This document shows positions 1-10,767 of a DNA stretch of 64,000 bases, one piece after another. The translations under genes were made by a program, and so were the position numbers. Where the stretch lies: assembly GCA_029448655.1 (NCBI GenBank), contig JACCLO010000009.1, positions 1,488,001-1,552,000 on the forward strand, in the 5' to 3' direction. The first letter of the stretch is position 1. Each line of letters starts with the position of its first letter. Origin of the DNA: Wolfiporia cocos (taxonomy: Eukaryota > Basidiomycota > Agaricomycetes > Polyporales > Phaeolaceae). The notes under the pieces are model-generated. The model was not told the DNA's origin. It saw nothing but the letters and a program-made list of their open reading frames with translations, and ran no database searches.

Positions 1-1704
1 ATGGCTGAAGCACAGGCTGCACAAGCGCCCCTGCAGTCATCCTCGCCCTTCGCATCCTCGTCCCGGCCGCCGAGCGGGCGCAGTGCAGATGATGGCGTGC
101 CGCAGTTGACTGCGGAGCACCTCAAGCTGAAGATGCGGCTTTCTCCCTTGGTGCAGGTCGAGCAGTCGCTTGTGCGCAAGCTGACGCCACCGGGTTCTGC
201 CGAGTTTGAGGCGACGCACCTCGCCCAGGCGACGAATGTGCCGTATCTCGAGCGTATGCGACAGAAGGAAGTTGCCGTGAACAGCCAATTTGCGTGGAAG
301 GGGTTGTTTAACAAGCTGTTGTCCGAGAGTCGGAGTAGCGTGGATAGTAGAGAGGGGATCGACTGGGACAATCCAGAGGTATATATTAGCGTTCGGGATA
401 TCTGCTCCGCGTACTCATCGCTTTGCAGGATCCGGGGAGGATATTATATGCCTGTGGGGAGGACATGATTCGTCTGTGGAACGATGAGACCATCCAAGCT
501 CTGTTGAAAGCGAAGAACTTGCGATTAGAAGATCGCTCGGGATTGTACGCGACCATACATTTGGCTGTACCTTGCGTTCTGAACAATCTTCCCAGCTTCT
601 TAGATTCACTGGACCGCGTAACATCACCACGATATGTTCCTACAGATGGTGCATTTTACGCCAGTGCTCGTCCACTTCATTCCTGACAGTCTAACAGACG
701 ACATTCTCCGCGCTCGTTTGAAAACCCTGGGTATTACAGAATATCGGTTCACGATCAAAGAAGGCGAGTATAACGTGGCTACTGTGCATGTTATAAGTCT
801 GAGGGCAAACAAGGTGCACTAGGCGGCATTTCGCGGGATTGGCGAATATTCGACGTTGGCGGCCACCGCTCTCTCGTAAGTTCTTATGTATTTCAGTCCG
901 CCTCGCGGTGCTGACCGACACTTGCAGAGAGGTCAGCGAGAGCCCGTCCTGCCATGACTGTGCTGACGATCTTTCCCTCTATAGCTGCATGGGCACCGTA
1001 CTTCGATGACATGAAGTGAGTCTAGGCTATTTCGGACACGACGCGCATGCTCACTCCGTTCAGTGCGATCCTCTTTCTTGCCCCCATCAGCTGCTTCGAC
1101 CAAACGCTAGAAGAAGATCCCAACGTCAACAGATTGGTATAGCCGCCCTTTTCGATCGATCCTCTCGTATCTGACAATTCGTCGATCCCGCAGGAAGACT
1201 CCGTGCTTCTATGGAAGTCCATCGTCGCAAACCCGCTCCTTGCAAGGACCACACTCGTTCTATTCCTCAACAAAATTGACATCTTCAAAGCCAAGCTGCA
1301 GGCCGGCATTAAGCTAGGAAAATACATCGTCTCATACGGAAACAGACCAAATGACTTCGAAAGCACCTCCTCTTGTACGTAATCTTTTAGTTGGGCGCAA
1401 AACCATTACCGAAATGGACGCTGCAGATCTCAGACGGAAGTTCGCTCAGATACATCGTGAGCGATCTCCCGAGCCGCGCTCGTTCTATTGCCACTTCACC
1501 ACTGTCACTGTACGTCGATCCTACTCTTTTCACGAGCCATCATCTCACGTCTTCTGTTCGCCGCTCAGGACACGAAGTCGACACAACATATTTTGTGCGA
1601 TGGTACGTCCATGCCATCAGCGTTTTTGGCAGCCTGCTGACTGGCGCGCAGTTCAAGATACCGTTGTGATGAAGAACCTCAAAAGCAGTAGTTTGATCTC
1701 ATGA
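1..1704 (+). CDS. G-protein alpha subunit, divergent; 5' end outside window
   Basis: Heterotrimeric G-protein alpha subunit, a GTP-binding switch acting at the plasma membrane below 7TM receptors. The model has twelve exons in the window: 1-378, 429-544, 596-648, 698-763, 823-875, 928-931, 985-1015, 1064-1136, 1194-1374, 1427-1509, 1569-1602 and 1652-1704. They keep one frame over 375 codons. Visible motifs are switch I LRARLKTLGI, G3 DVGGH, AAWAPYFDDM, G4 FLNKIDIF and a G5-like TTVTDT. The ATG at base 1 is probably internal: the sequence opens inside the helical domain and the P-loop (GAGESGKST in the family) must lie upstream. The helical domain carries a Ser/Pro-rich insertion at the start. 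Oddities are His instead of Gln in DVGGQ, a 4-nt micro-exon, a GC-AG intron after 763 (acceptor 822, or 813 in the same frame), and no C-terminal Cys four residues from the end. Confidence 0.93.
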
Positions 1705-2288
1705 CGTGCCAATAATTTCCTGGACTACATTTTTGTGCTTGGATGTATCAGTAGTAATCATTTTACCCCATTGCACTTTCACTCTTGCTGTATACCAGAG
1801 GCTGCATCGCTTTCAATGTGGACAGGCCCGCTCATGGTACATGTTCGGCCTGGTTAGAGCAGGCCTGACAGGCCACTGAGTCTTACGGCGGAAGCGAAAT
1901 CAATAATATATCCCCATATATGCAGCCCCAGTTTTGCTGACGGTTGAGATTGTGAGACCAAACCCTTGAGGAAACAGACATCTCAGATCGCCATTCCGCG
2001 ACGCCGATATTCAATATCGTCATGTGCCATGACGGACGCGATCAGTCCGATCGCGAGTTTAAGCAAGCTGCTTCTTGCGACGCGCCCCAAACGGGCGAGC
2101 TCACTGCTCGCGTTGTATGCATCTCTCTGTTATATCTGCCAGTACCTTTGTTTGTGCCGTATCTCGTCTGCTACTTTCTTTCTCCCCCCCCTACTTTGAT
2201 CTGGGTTTCTACAACGTTCAGTGCGCATCTCAGCCATCTCACACATTGACAATTTCACAGATAATCAGATCCATCAGCGCAGTCAACC
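1705..2288 (+). promoter_or_regulatory. Intergenic region, probable promoter of the RNA-dependent RNA polymerase gene
   Basis: No ORF here resembles a protein. The pyrimidine-rich stretch around 2150-2205, with a run of C after CTTTCTTT, is the kind of CT-rich tract often found just upstream of start codons in filamentous fungi. It ends about 85 bases before the ATG at 2289. The first part is the 3' flank of the G-alpha gene. No clear TATA box was assigned. Confidence 0.35.
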
Positions 2289-5200
2289 ATGAAATCAATG
2301 AGAAACGAGGTGACTGAGACCAGAGCTGGTACGAGCAACCCGATCCGCCCTGGCTCTTCTACATCCTTGGCTTCTCAAGTGAGTTTTATTCGGGAATTGT
2401 TCACCATCTCCGTTGCTGTCGCCGCTACGCTGCACGCTATGATTAGCTGCATGGGGCTCCTAATCATACAGTGTGCACTCTGAATTGTTACGGTTCAGTT
2501 CTGGGCCGCCTTTGACAATTGCTAATGCTCGTCCCGGCCCGGTTATTGCTAGAGCTCTCACTACAGTGATCAACTTGACGACATAGACGACTGCATTCGG
2601 GCTGTCCCTGAAGGTGAGTACTATTTATCACATTCTCTAGCGCGCAAACTTATATTTACCGTCGCACAGAATATCTTGACCGGGTGACATCGCAGAAGAC
2701 CAGCCCCGCGAGTTATGATGCAGGAACGGCGACGTCCAGCCCCAGCAAGAGGGCCGCGACACCTGAAACGCCAGTGAAGAAGAGCCCTGGGAGCAACATC
2801 TTCGCCCCCCTGCATTCTCTTAAGCGTAAGGCGGCCGAAGGCTCTCCGCGCAAGTTCAAAGCTGCGCGGACCGGACCGGCCGCTCCGCCTCCATCTATTG
2901 CCCCCTCAGCCCCCGGCGTCGCAGCACCGTTGAAACAGAGCTATGCCGGAAAATCGAGGATGACTGAGAGCACTCCGTCCACAGAAACTGCTTTCTCACC
3001 TTCGTCTTCACGCACAGCCTCTGCTCTTTCGCCTTCGCGCATTCCAAGGTTAAAGGTCGCTGCTTCACGGATTCGCGCAGATCCGCCCGCCGACATCCCA
3101 CCATGCGACTTATTATCACATGATCTTGCGGACGTTGCTGCTACCGCGCATTCCTCTGCTTCGAGCATCGTCCGCGCGCGTGCTTCACGCGTTGACGATG
3201 AGCCTATTTCGCATGACTTGCACACGGTCTTGCCTGCTTCGGACAACATCAGCATGCGCTCTATGCCAGAAAGCAGGTCCAATTTGTCTACTTCCTCGAC
3301 GACCGCTTCGTTCTCACGAGCATCGGCTTCTGAGATTTCTGGCACAACGGTTTCCACCCTGACCTCGAGCAATGTAACTGTTGCAGCGAGCCAGCCCTCA
3401 CCCTCAGTTGATCCGGAGGAGGCTCTGTGTCAAACACCTGTTATCTTAGTCTGTGACCTCTGCACACTTTGTCTGCCATCGGCTCACACAATCAATATAG
3501 GTATATTCCCACTATCGGCGAGGTCTCATCGGATCTCTTCCCTACGGTGCGCAGTGGGAACTCGCACGTTATGTCGGCGTCGGTATCAAGTTCGACGACA
3601 TCCCGATCCACTCTCTGACCGCACTTCGTGCGCTGCGCACAAATGCGAAGGCCGCACCGGAGGTCACGAAGACCATCTCAAATCTCCTGACGTCGCGACC
3701 GCAGAATGACGAGGATGACGCGTTTGTGGCTGCATTCGCGCAAGAGCGGAATGCTAAGGTATGGCACGCGCCGCTGATTTTTTTCTGGTATTTACGGTTT
3801 TGTAGCTCCCTTGGGACGAGCTGGACCGTGAAGAGGAGAATTTAGCTAAAGACCCACATTCTGGGCTAGGATGTAATCCTGACAGTTCATGGTATGGCGG
3901 GAGAGTACATTTTACAGCAAAGGTTGCTTTCGACAATAGCGGTCCAACTACCTTGAAGCTTGACCGCCCGACTCTTGGGTCGTCTAACCAACTGGCCCGC
4001 CGCTTCGGGTCCTGGCGATTTATCCGCGTACGCATCCCAAAGGATCTACCATATCGCGGTGACAAGAAGGCCGGTGAAGGCATATTGGTGCTATTTTTTA
4101 AGCGGCCGTTCGTCTTGAATGGCCGAGTATTCAGAGCTTTTTATGCAAAAGAACATAACGTCTTTTTAGTTCAAACAAACGAGACTTGGGATGGCACACA
4201 GATCGTAGAGCAGGTGCCATCCTCAATGCCTGGTCTTATGAAAATGCCGATATCTGTGAATTTCCTTGAATTCATTAACAATCATAATAATATGGACCAG
4301 AACCGACACCAAGTACGTTCTTGTTATGTCACATTTAACAGATCTTCTCAACAAGTTCATGTTAGACCATGGTAAAGTGGGCCGCCCGCTTTGCCCTTGG
4401 GCTCTCAAACTCAATCCCTGGGGTGCAGCTCGAGCCTGCCAATATAGCATTTGAGGATGATCAGAGTACGTCAATAGCTTTGTTCACAGCCAGCAGCACT
4501 GAAGTGGCTCAACCAATTAGTATGTGATACTTGGGATGGCCAGGGAACGCCACCCAATGAGCAAATAATGACAGATGGCTGCGGTCTCATTCGCTATGAC
4601 ATACTGCAAGCAATCACAGAGCGCTTGACGTGGACAGCAATACCTACAGCTGTACAGATGCGAGTATTTGGAAGCAAGGTGATATGCTCAATTTGGTTGT
4701 ATACTTATTGACCGACCGGATTGTGAATTTTACAGGGGCTTCTCCTTTCCCATCCAGATTCGCTCCATATCAAGGAGGAGTCGCCCTGCATTTGGCTCCG
4801 GCCATCACAGATCAAAATCCGCCATGCACATAATGGGGTTGTCCCTCCTGATTTAGATCCTATCCACCTGACAGTTGATATCCTTCGTGCCTCTCGTTTA
4901 TCAAGTCCTGCAAGACTGTCAACGGAGACCATCATCAACTTGGCAGACAACAGTGTGCCAACTGAGGCTTTCATGGAGTTGTTGAACACCAGTATCAGGC
5001 AGAAGGTTGAGGCACTTACAAATTGGGAAGGTGACAATGCAATGTTCCAACTTTGGGTGAACGTTGCACGTTCAGGTAGCATTGTCTCTCAGCGATTAGC
5101 CCGTGAGGCAGCTGGTGCAGCCCGTGCCAAGGGGCATGTATTCGAAGATTTTGCAGACAGGCATGATGAGGATGGCCTTGAAGAGCTTGATGAGGCACTA

Positions 5201-7231
5201 GGGGATCGCTCCACAGCTTGGTGGGATGATACCATCAGTGGGTGTCCCTCCACTCTTGAGGAGACTGTTATGGTACTCCTTGACTCAGGTTTACATCCTA
5301 AAACCTGCCCGGTCCTGGGTGAAAAACTGAAGCAGGTGATTAAAAAAGAAATTCACACATTTATCAATCGGTACCGGATAGAGGTGCCTATGTCTTGTAC
5401 GGCCTACATTGTCCCAGGTAAGTAACTTGCTGTATTAATTGGTTCCACCAATCAGCATGATGTGTAGATCCACTTGGTGTCCTGGAACCAGGGGAGATAC
5501 ACCTCAAGAGTAGTCGTCGGAATCTGCTAGATCAAGAAGGCAGACTAACTGACATTGTCCTTGGAGATGTACTTGTGAGTTCATGTTGTGGTTGGACTTG
5601 GCACCACAAAGCCTTAAATTGTCCAGGTCACTCGACATCCTTGCAAAGTTCCAACAGATGTGCAGAAAGTTTGTCATGATGTCCAATTAATATTAGGAGA
5701 AGTCTGAGTAAGCTACCACTGCTACAATGCTACTGCCTGATCTGTAGTGCTACAGAGCTCTACAGATCAGGGGGAAAGCAACATAGCACTGGTGCCTGTC
5801 TGATATTTTCCTGATGTGCCAATACACCACCACTCACTCACAAACCTTCATAGGTCAAAGCTGTCTTCAAAGAGAAGCTTCACCACTATGTTGATGTGAT
5901 AGTGGTCTCTATCAAAAATCACATCTCCAACAATGTCTTGCTCAACAGACATCTAGCAAGCTGTACTGGAGGAGGTTTGTTGGGATACATCTCATTATAT
6001 TTGTATACTGCTCAACAGACCATAATCCAGGTGACTACGATGGGGACACTATGGAAGTATTCTGGGATCCCAGAATTGTCAAGCACTTCAAGAGTGCTGA
6101 CCCCTCCTTCCTCAGTGAGCCAGAGGAGGTAGCAAGCTGTCTTGTCAAAGACAAGAAGACTGTTTCAGACTTCCTTGCAGAACATGAGGCTCCTTTGGTT
6201 ACAACAGCCACTTTGATATTCAAATTGCAAGACTATCTACTCGCAGCAATCCGAGATGTTACAATGGTTGGCACCTACTCTACATGGTGGGAAAACTCAA
6301 TTTACAAGCATGGATACCGTGACCCTCGAACAGTCTTTTTGGCATACATGTATGCCCAAAACTTGATGTCACTATGATAAACTCATCACACCGGGAAATT
6401 TCCAGGTTCTGTGCTATTTTGGATGGCTCAAAGTCAGGGGTATCTGTACCAACGAAGATATACGAAGCACACAAAAGAACAATCGATATGCGTGTTCCCC
6501 GCTGGAAAGAGAAGAGCCCTTCGAAAGGAGCTAGAATAGAACGGAACATCCGCAGTCTTCCCCGTGACAAAGAGCTCGGACCGTTCATCATGGACGAGAT
6601 TCAGTTACAAGTGCAGAAGGAGTGCGACAAGCAGCTGCGGTTTGTGGAACAGCTTTTCGTCGAAAAGACGGTCGAATTGGATGCACATCTTGCTGGTCCG
6701 TGGAGGGAGGCAGAAGCACGTAGCAGGCAAGCCGGGCGGAGCAATGTGGCTCTACGAATCAAGCAGGAGCTGGATGCGATCAAAGCACACGTTCAGCAGG
6801 TCTACACGGTTTGGAAAAACTCTCTCCAAACTTCGGAGGACGCTCGCGGGGGCGGTGGCTCGGCAAGCAGTGGAAAGGGCAAGGCAAAAGCGGGATTCAC
6901 GGGGCTCTCCATCGAGACGCGTCAGGACACCCTACGCAGGATATCACGGCTGTTTCACAGTGGCCCGACAGGAGTCATGAATGATGGCGTTGAGGACGAA
7001 GCTGATGAGCTGTTGATCTTCGACGAAATCTCGCTGCGACGGATACGGGCATCCTATGCATATATCTATGATTACGAAAGAAGCTCAAGGAAGTGGTCAC
7101 GATTCCCGTGGGATGTCGACACGCGGACTCTGGGGGAGATCAAAGCGCAGGCATTGGGTTTAAGCAAGACGGTAACGCGAGATTTCTACTTCCGCATGAC
7201 AATCGGGAAGGCTTGGGTTCGCGATTCGTAG
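2289..7231 (+). CDS. RNA-dependent RNA polymerase of the RNA-silencing pathway (QDE-1/RdRP family)
   Basis: Makes double-st­randed RNA from aberrant or repeat-derived transcripts, feeding Dicer and Argonaute. Thirteen exons fit one frame of 1,349 residues: 2289-2378, 2553-2613, 2670-3448, 3501-3758, 3806-4312, 4366-4465, 4521-4678, 4736-5417, 5468-5574, 5627-5668, 5854-5974, 6031-6349 and 6406-7231. The catalytic DYDGD lies at residues 970-974 and is formed across the 5975-6030 intron (GGG before, GDYDGD after). Other family signatures are KRPFVLNGRVFRAFYAKEHN, ARFALGLSNSIPG, MTDGCGL and VTRHPCKVPTDVQK. Residues 1-310 are a Ser/Pro/Ala-rich, low-complexity extension with basic patches. The start and the 3448/3501 intron (donor 3440 also keeps frame) are the weak points. 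Intron 5669-5853 is about three times the usual length because it holds a repeat. No frameshift was seen, so the gene looks functional. Confidence 0.93.
5692..5816 (+). repeat. Short dispersed repeat (MITE-like) inside an RdRP intron
   Basis: About 125 bp that is clearly similar to the two halves of the repeat split at 47663-47713 and 48340-48421. Shared stretches include GCTACTGCCTGAT, GCTACAGAGCTCTACAGATC and GATATTTTCCTGAT. The ends are imperfect inverted repeats (AGGAGAAGTCTGA on the left, TCTGATATTTTCCT on the right). It lies wholly within intron 5669-5853, so removing that intron removes it. No open reading frame is present. Confidence 0.7.
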
Positions 7232-7600
7232 GTCTTCGCATTCCTCATTCGCTTGTTCTTCGCTGTAATACCTCGATTGGAGTTTTGGGACAACGGGTCG
7301 GAGTGGAATATGCGGGAAGTCTGGCAGCACTGAAGTTGTATCATAGCATTAGTATCGCACGCCAAATGTGTTTTGCCATAGTCCAGCATCCCGAGTTTGG
7401 ATCGTTACTTGCATATATTCTGACTGCACGATCCAGCACAATTGCATCGGGAAGCTTCAAGACTCTGCATGACAAAAGAAAGTCGAAAGCGATATCAATT
7501 ACAACCTCGTACCGTATAAGACGTTCGGAAATGCGCCAGCGGTGCATGCCAGCAGCATCGCGGCTCTTAGCCACCTCCTGGCAGCGGACGCTCCATGAAA
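7232..7600. other. Convergent 3' intergenic region
   Basis: This stretch lies between two genes transcribed towards each other. It must hold both terminators and 3' UTRs. I see no AATAAA-type signal worth assigning and no supported ORF. Confidence 0.4.
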
Positions 7601-9620
7601 CTATGCATCTGCGTCGTGCGATGGAGACTCCGCCACCGCCGCCTCGGCTTCCGTGAGCGCGGCATCTACCTCGTACACGCTCTCATCATTCTGCGCCTCA
7701 TCATTCTGTGCGTCGAGATCTTCTCTCGCAACACTAATCACTTCGACGTCGGCCTCCGATTGCGCAGGTTCAAGTACAGCCTCTGCCTGGTCCTCGGTGG
7801 CACCTGCCGTGTCATCGCTGCTATCTTCACCCGTGATGGTATCATCGGCGGGCTGGGCTTCGGCAGGCTCGACTTCGACTTCTTCCAATGTCTTGACTTC
7901 CGTAAGGTCCTCCTCGCCGGGGACATCGGGCTCTGCAGCGGGCTCGTCGGAAGGAGCGTCACCGGAGTTATCTTCGCCAGACGCTGTTTCGAGCTCTGTA
8001 TCAGACGAGACGTCCCACTGGGCCAAAGAAGGCTCGTCCGGCACGACCGCGGTGATATCCTCGAAGATTTCTGGTACCGGAGCAGGAGATTCGGCGATAT
8101 CAGCGGTGAGGTTGCCCGACGACTCTTCTGAAGCCTCGACCGCAGCGTCATCTCCGGCAGACGTGCCCTCATACAATTGCATCACCGATTCGTCTCCTGA
8201 GACTTGCTCGTCCATCTCAATCAGATCTTCCGTCTCCGCGCTGCTCGCCTCTGCCTCTGCATAGGGCTGCGCTTCCGACAGCCTGATCGTGTCGGCCCTA
8301 CTCCGCTTCGTCGTATCCTCCACGTCCGACCCGTTCCCCAGCCCGGCTACCGCGCGCCCAAGCTCCTCAACGACGCTCATCACCTCGCTGTGCACCATCG
8401 TGTCCGTGCGGTTCCGGCCTACCTTCCGCGGGCTCGCCTCGCGCCGCTCGCCCTCCCTCTGCGGCACCTCGCTTAGCACGAGCTCCCCCTCGGCCCTCTC
8501 CTCCCCTTCCCTCTCCATACCGCGCGCGGGAACGCCCGCCTCGAGCTCGGCGGGCCCACGCCCGCGCCACGGGTCGAGCGCGGCGGAAAGCAAGCGCGGG
8601 TACGCGTTCGCGTCGTCGCGCGGGGGGTCGTGCTCGTCGTCGCGGCCGTACGCGGTGATGCCAGGCGGGATGACAAGGAACTCGGCCGGGACGAGGTCGA
8701 AGCGCGCGGTGAGGGCGAGGAAGCGCGCGTAGAGCGCGCTCTCTGCCTCCGCTTGCGCGAACGCGGCGCGGTGGTGGAAGTAGGCGTGCGCGAAGATGCG
8801 CCCGAGGCGCCGCGCGAGCGATGAGAAGTGCCGGTGCGAGGGCACGGGAATAGAAAGCCTGTGTGGGGAGAGTCAGCAGGCTTGGGAAGTACGATAATTG
8901 AAACCGGGGTAGTTGATCGCAGATGCATACCGAGAGGGGAAGGCGCGCGGTGAGTTGAGCAGAGCAGTCGCACTGTCGAGAGTGTGAAGAATGTAGTCAA
9001 TGGCACAACATTGCTGTGCCTCCGTCAATCAGTTTGTTGGTCCATGTAGCTTTGTCAAAGCATGTACGTACCTCCATGGCGCCCTCGCTGCCGTGTGCGA
9101 CGCATAAGTAAAGCCATTCACCCGCCTTCATTTCTGGGCAGGTCTGACGCGTGCACTCCTGCTGCAGCATTGTTATAAGCGGATGCGAGAGGTCCTCCGC
9201 GAGCCGCCTTGAGGGGAGTGTCAATACAACCAGGCGCGCACAGGCTAAGATAGCGTACCGCAGTTGCTCATAAATCCAGCACGCCTCGTCTACAGCAATC
9301 TCGCTCCTCCCTTCTCCGCTACCACCCTCAGCGGCCTCCTTGTCCCGGGCGCTCTCACCATCACTTTCCTTGGCTCTGTGCTCCCCCTCGCTGCCCTCGC
9401 GTTCCTTGCCCTTGCCGGGTATCGAAACGATCGAGTCTACGTCATGCACATCCTTCCGGATGAGCAAAGAGATGTATTCCTGCAACTGAAACGCGCTGTC
9501 GAGCGCGGACAGAGGGGGTAGCTCCTTGATGGGATAGAACGACGAGATGCGCGAGCCCTTGAGAGGCCGCTGGATTGGGCTCTGCGGAACGGGGTTGGGG
9601 GAGACCACCGCCGCCGCCAT
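7601..9620 (-). CDS. MOB/phocein (Mob4-like) family protein with long acidic C-terminal tail
   Basis: Mob4/phocein proteins are subunits of STRIPAK phosphatase-kinase complexes; other Mobs activate NDR/LATS kinases. Four exons (9259-9620, 9072-9207, 8931-9013, 7601-8858) give 612 residues. The ATG at 9620 is the start; the in-frame codon further upstream is TTG. The Mob core spans roughly residues 120-300, with TCPEMKAGEWLYLCVAHG, CCAIDYILHTLDSA, FPSRLSIP and the HAYFHH segment; the two Cys and two His match the family zinc site. Residues 65-110 are a Glu/Gly/Ser-rich insertion. After about residue 330 comes a highly acidic, Glu/Asp/Ala/Ser-rich tail of some 280 residues with no recognisable domain. 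Typical phocein is about 225 residues, so the tail more than doubles it. Long antisense ORFs here are shadows of this skewed composition. Confidence 0.88.
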
Positions 9621-10109
9621 GGTTTTCCGCAACGCGGGCTGATTGAAGAGGCGATTCGCTCAGCTCGTTGAGCTCGCCAGACCGCAGACTCCGTGAGGAT
9701 GGGAGCGAAGTGAAGACTGCTCAAGTTGACTTCGCCCGAACCGCTCGCGTGATGCCAGCTTGCCTGTTCGAGTCTGATCCCATCAATCCTCATGTTGCCG
9801 ATCACCGGATAAATTCATCTACTGCAGAGCAGAATGGACCACAGAGCAGACAAAAAGGTTCAGCGTTGAGTTTCATACAAGCCTAATACTTCTACTCCTA
9901 AGATTTTATTGCATCTTCGATTATGGAAAACAGACCATGGCATGAGCTTGTTACAAGGCAGTCGCACGCAGTGAGCGGACACATAGTACGACTAGGTCGC
10001 CTCTCGCAAAGATACAGTAACTGGCATCATCAATGCCGCGCACTGGAACGCTGTTCTGTCCATTTAGGATTTCAGACAGCACTCACTTCAAGCGCTCGTC
10101 AGTCACCAG

Positions 10110-10345
10110 AGCGTTCAGCGTGTTGACCAGGTCCTTGCTGAGCTTGTCTCAATCCCAATACATCTACATCTGCGCGACGGGCACGCAGTTGGGGAGGAGC
10201 GCAAGCGCGTTTCCCGCGCTGACGAACTGGTCGCCGACCTCAGCCGCGGTAGTGAAGAGGCGCGCAAAGGCAGCCGCCGATCTGCGCGATGACTAGTGAC
10301 TCCTAACGCGGAGAGCTGGCCCATACTACGGGCGCGGTGGGAGAG
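10110..10345 (-). pseudogene. Possible remnant of a short protein-coding gene
   Basis: Read on the minus strand, one frame gives a gene-like stretch, AAAFARLFTTAAEVGDQFVS followed by AGNALALLPNCVPVAQM, then TAG, a few codons and TGA, and then DKLSKDLVNTLNALVTDERL in the same frame. Its GC-rich, codon-like composition stands out from the surrounding AT-richer DNA. It may be a decayed gene copy, or a real short gene in which the stops lie in an unrecognised intron. I do not recognise the family. Confidence 0.3.
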
Positions 10346-10400
10346 AGCGAGAGCGTTGCGAGCCGGGTGGAGGGGCGTAAGAACAGCAACGGTGCAACGC

Positions 10401-10431
10401 ACTTGAGGTTAACGCGCCGTTAACCTCAAGT
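10401..10431. repeat. Perfect 14-bp inverted repeat with 3-nt loop
   Basis: Arms ACTTGAGGTTAACG and CGTTAACCTCAAGT flank CGC. There is no T-run after it, and no gene ends nearby. It could be a DNA cruciform, a protein-binding site or a relic of element termini; the sequence alone does not say which. Confidence 0.8.
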
Positions 10432-10767
10432 ACTGGGCAATGCGACGAAGGGAGAACGCGCCGCGGCGCCTGTCTTTCGTGCAGGGGGGTTGTCTGTTCG
10501 GTGGAAACGTATCACTGCGCGTTTGTCCGCTCGTGAGGGCAGACTCTACGTGCAACAAACAACGGTATTGTCAACATGTCAATTGCAGAGAAGTTGTTTC
10601 TGTTTCTGTACATTGAACTGTGAATTTAGATTGACTGTAGCGCGTTTACATTCGGCGCTGGTGCATGGGCGCTTGTTTGTCATACACCAAATGATTAAGT
10701 CTCCGTCGTGGGGAAGGAGTATGTCTTATACAAGCATGAATATCGAATGAGGCTGCGTATGAGAATA

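Larger units (their letters stand above)
9621..10767. other. Intergenic region with GC-rich patch
   Basis: Contains the upstream region of the MOB-like gene, a GC-rich patch around 10100-10480 with a possible gene remnant, and a perfect hairpin. The rest shows no supported coding. Confidence 0.35.

Noticed and set aside
7595..8732. Long plus-strand ORFs opposite the MOB-like gene
   Set aside because: They are Ser/Ala-rich or Arg-rich antisense readings of the acidic-tail exon and show no motif; the minus-strand exon fits a known family and correct splicing.
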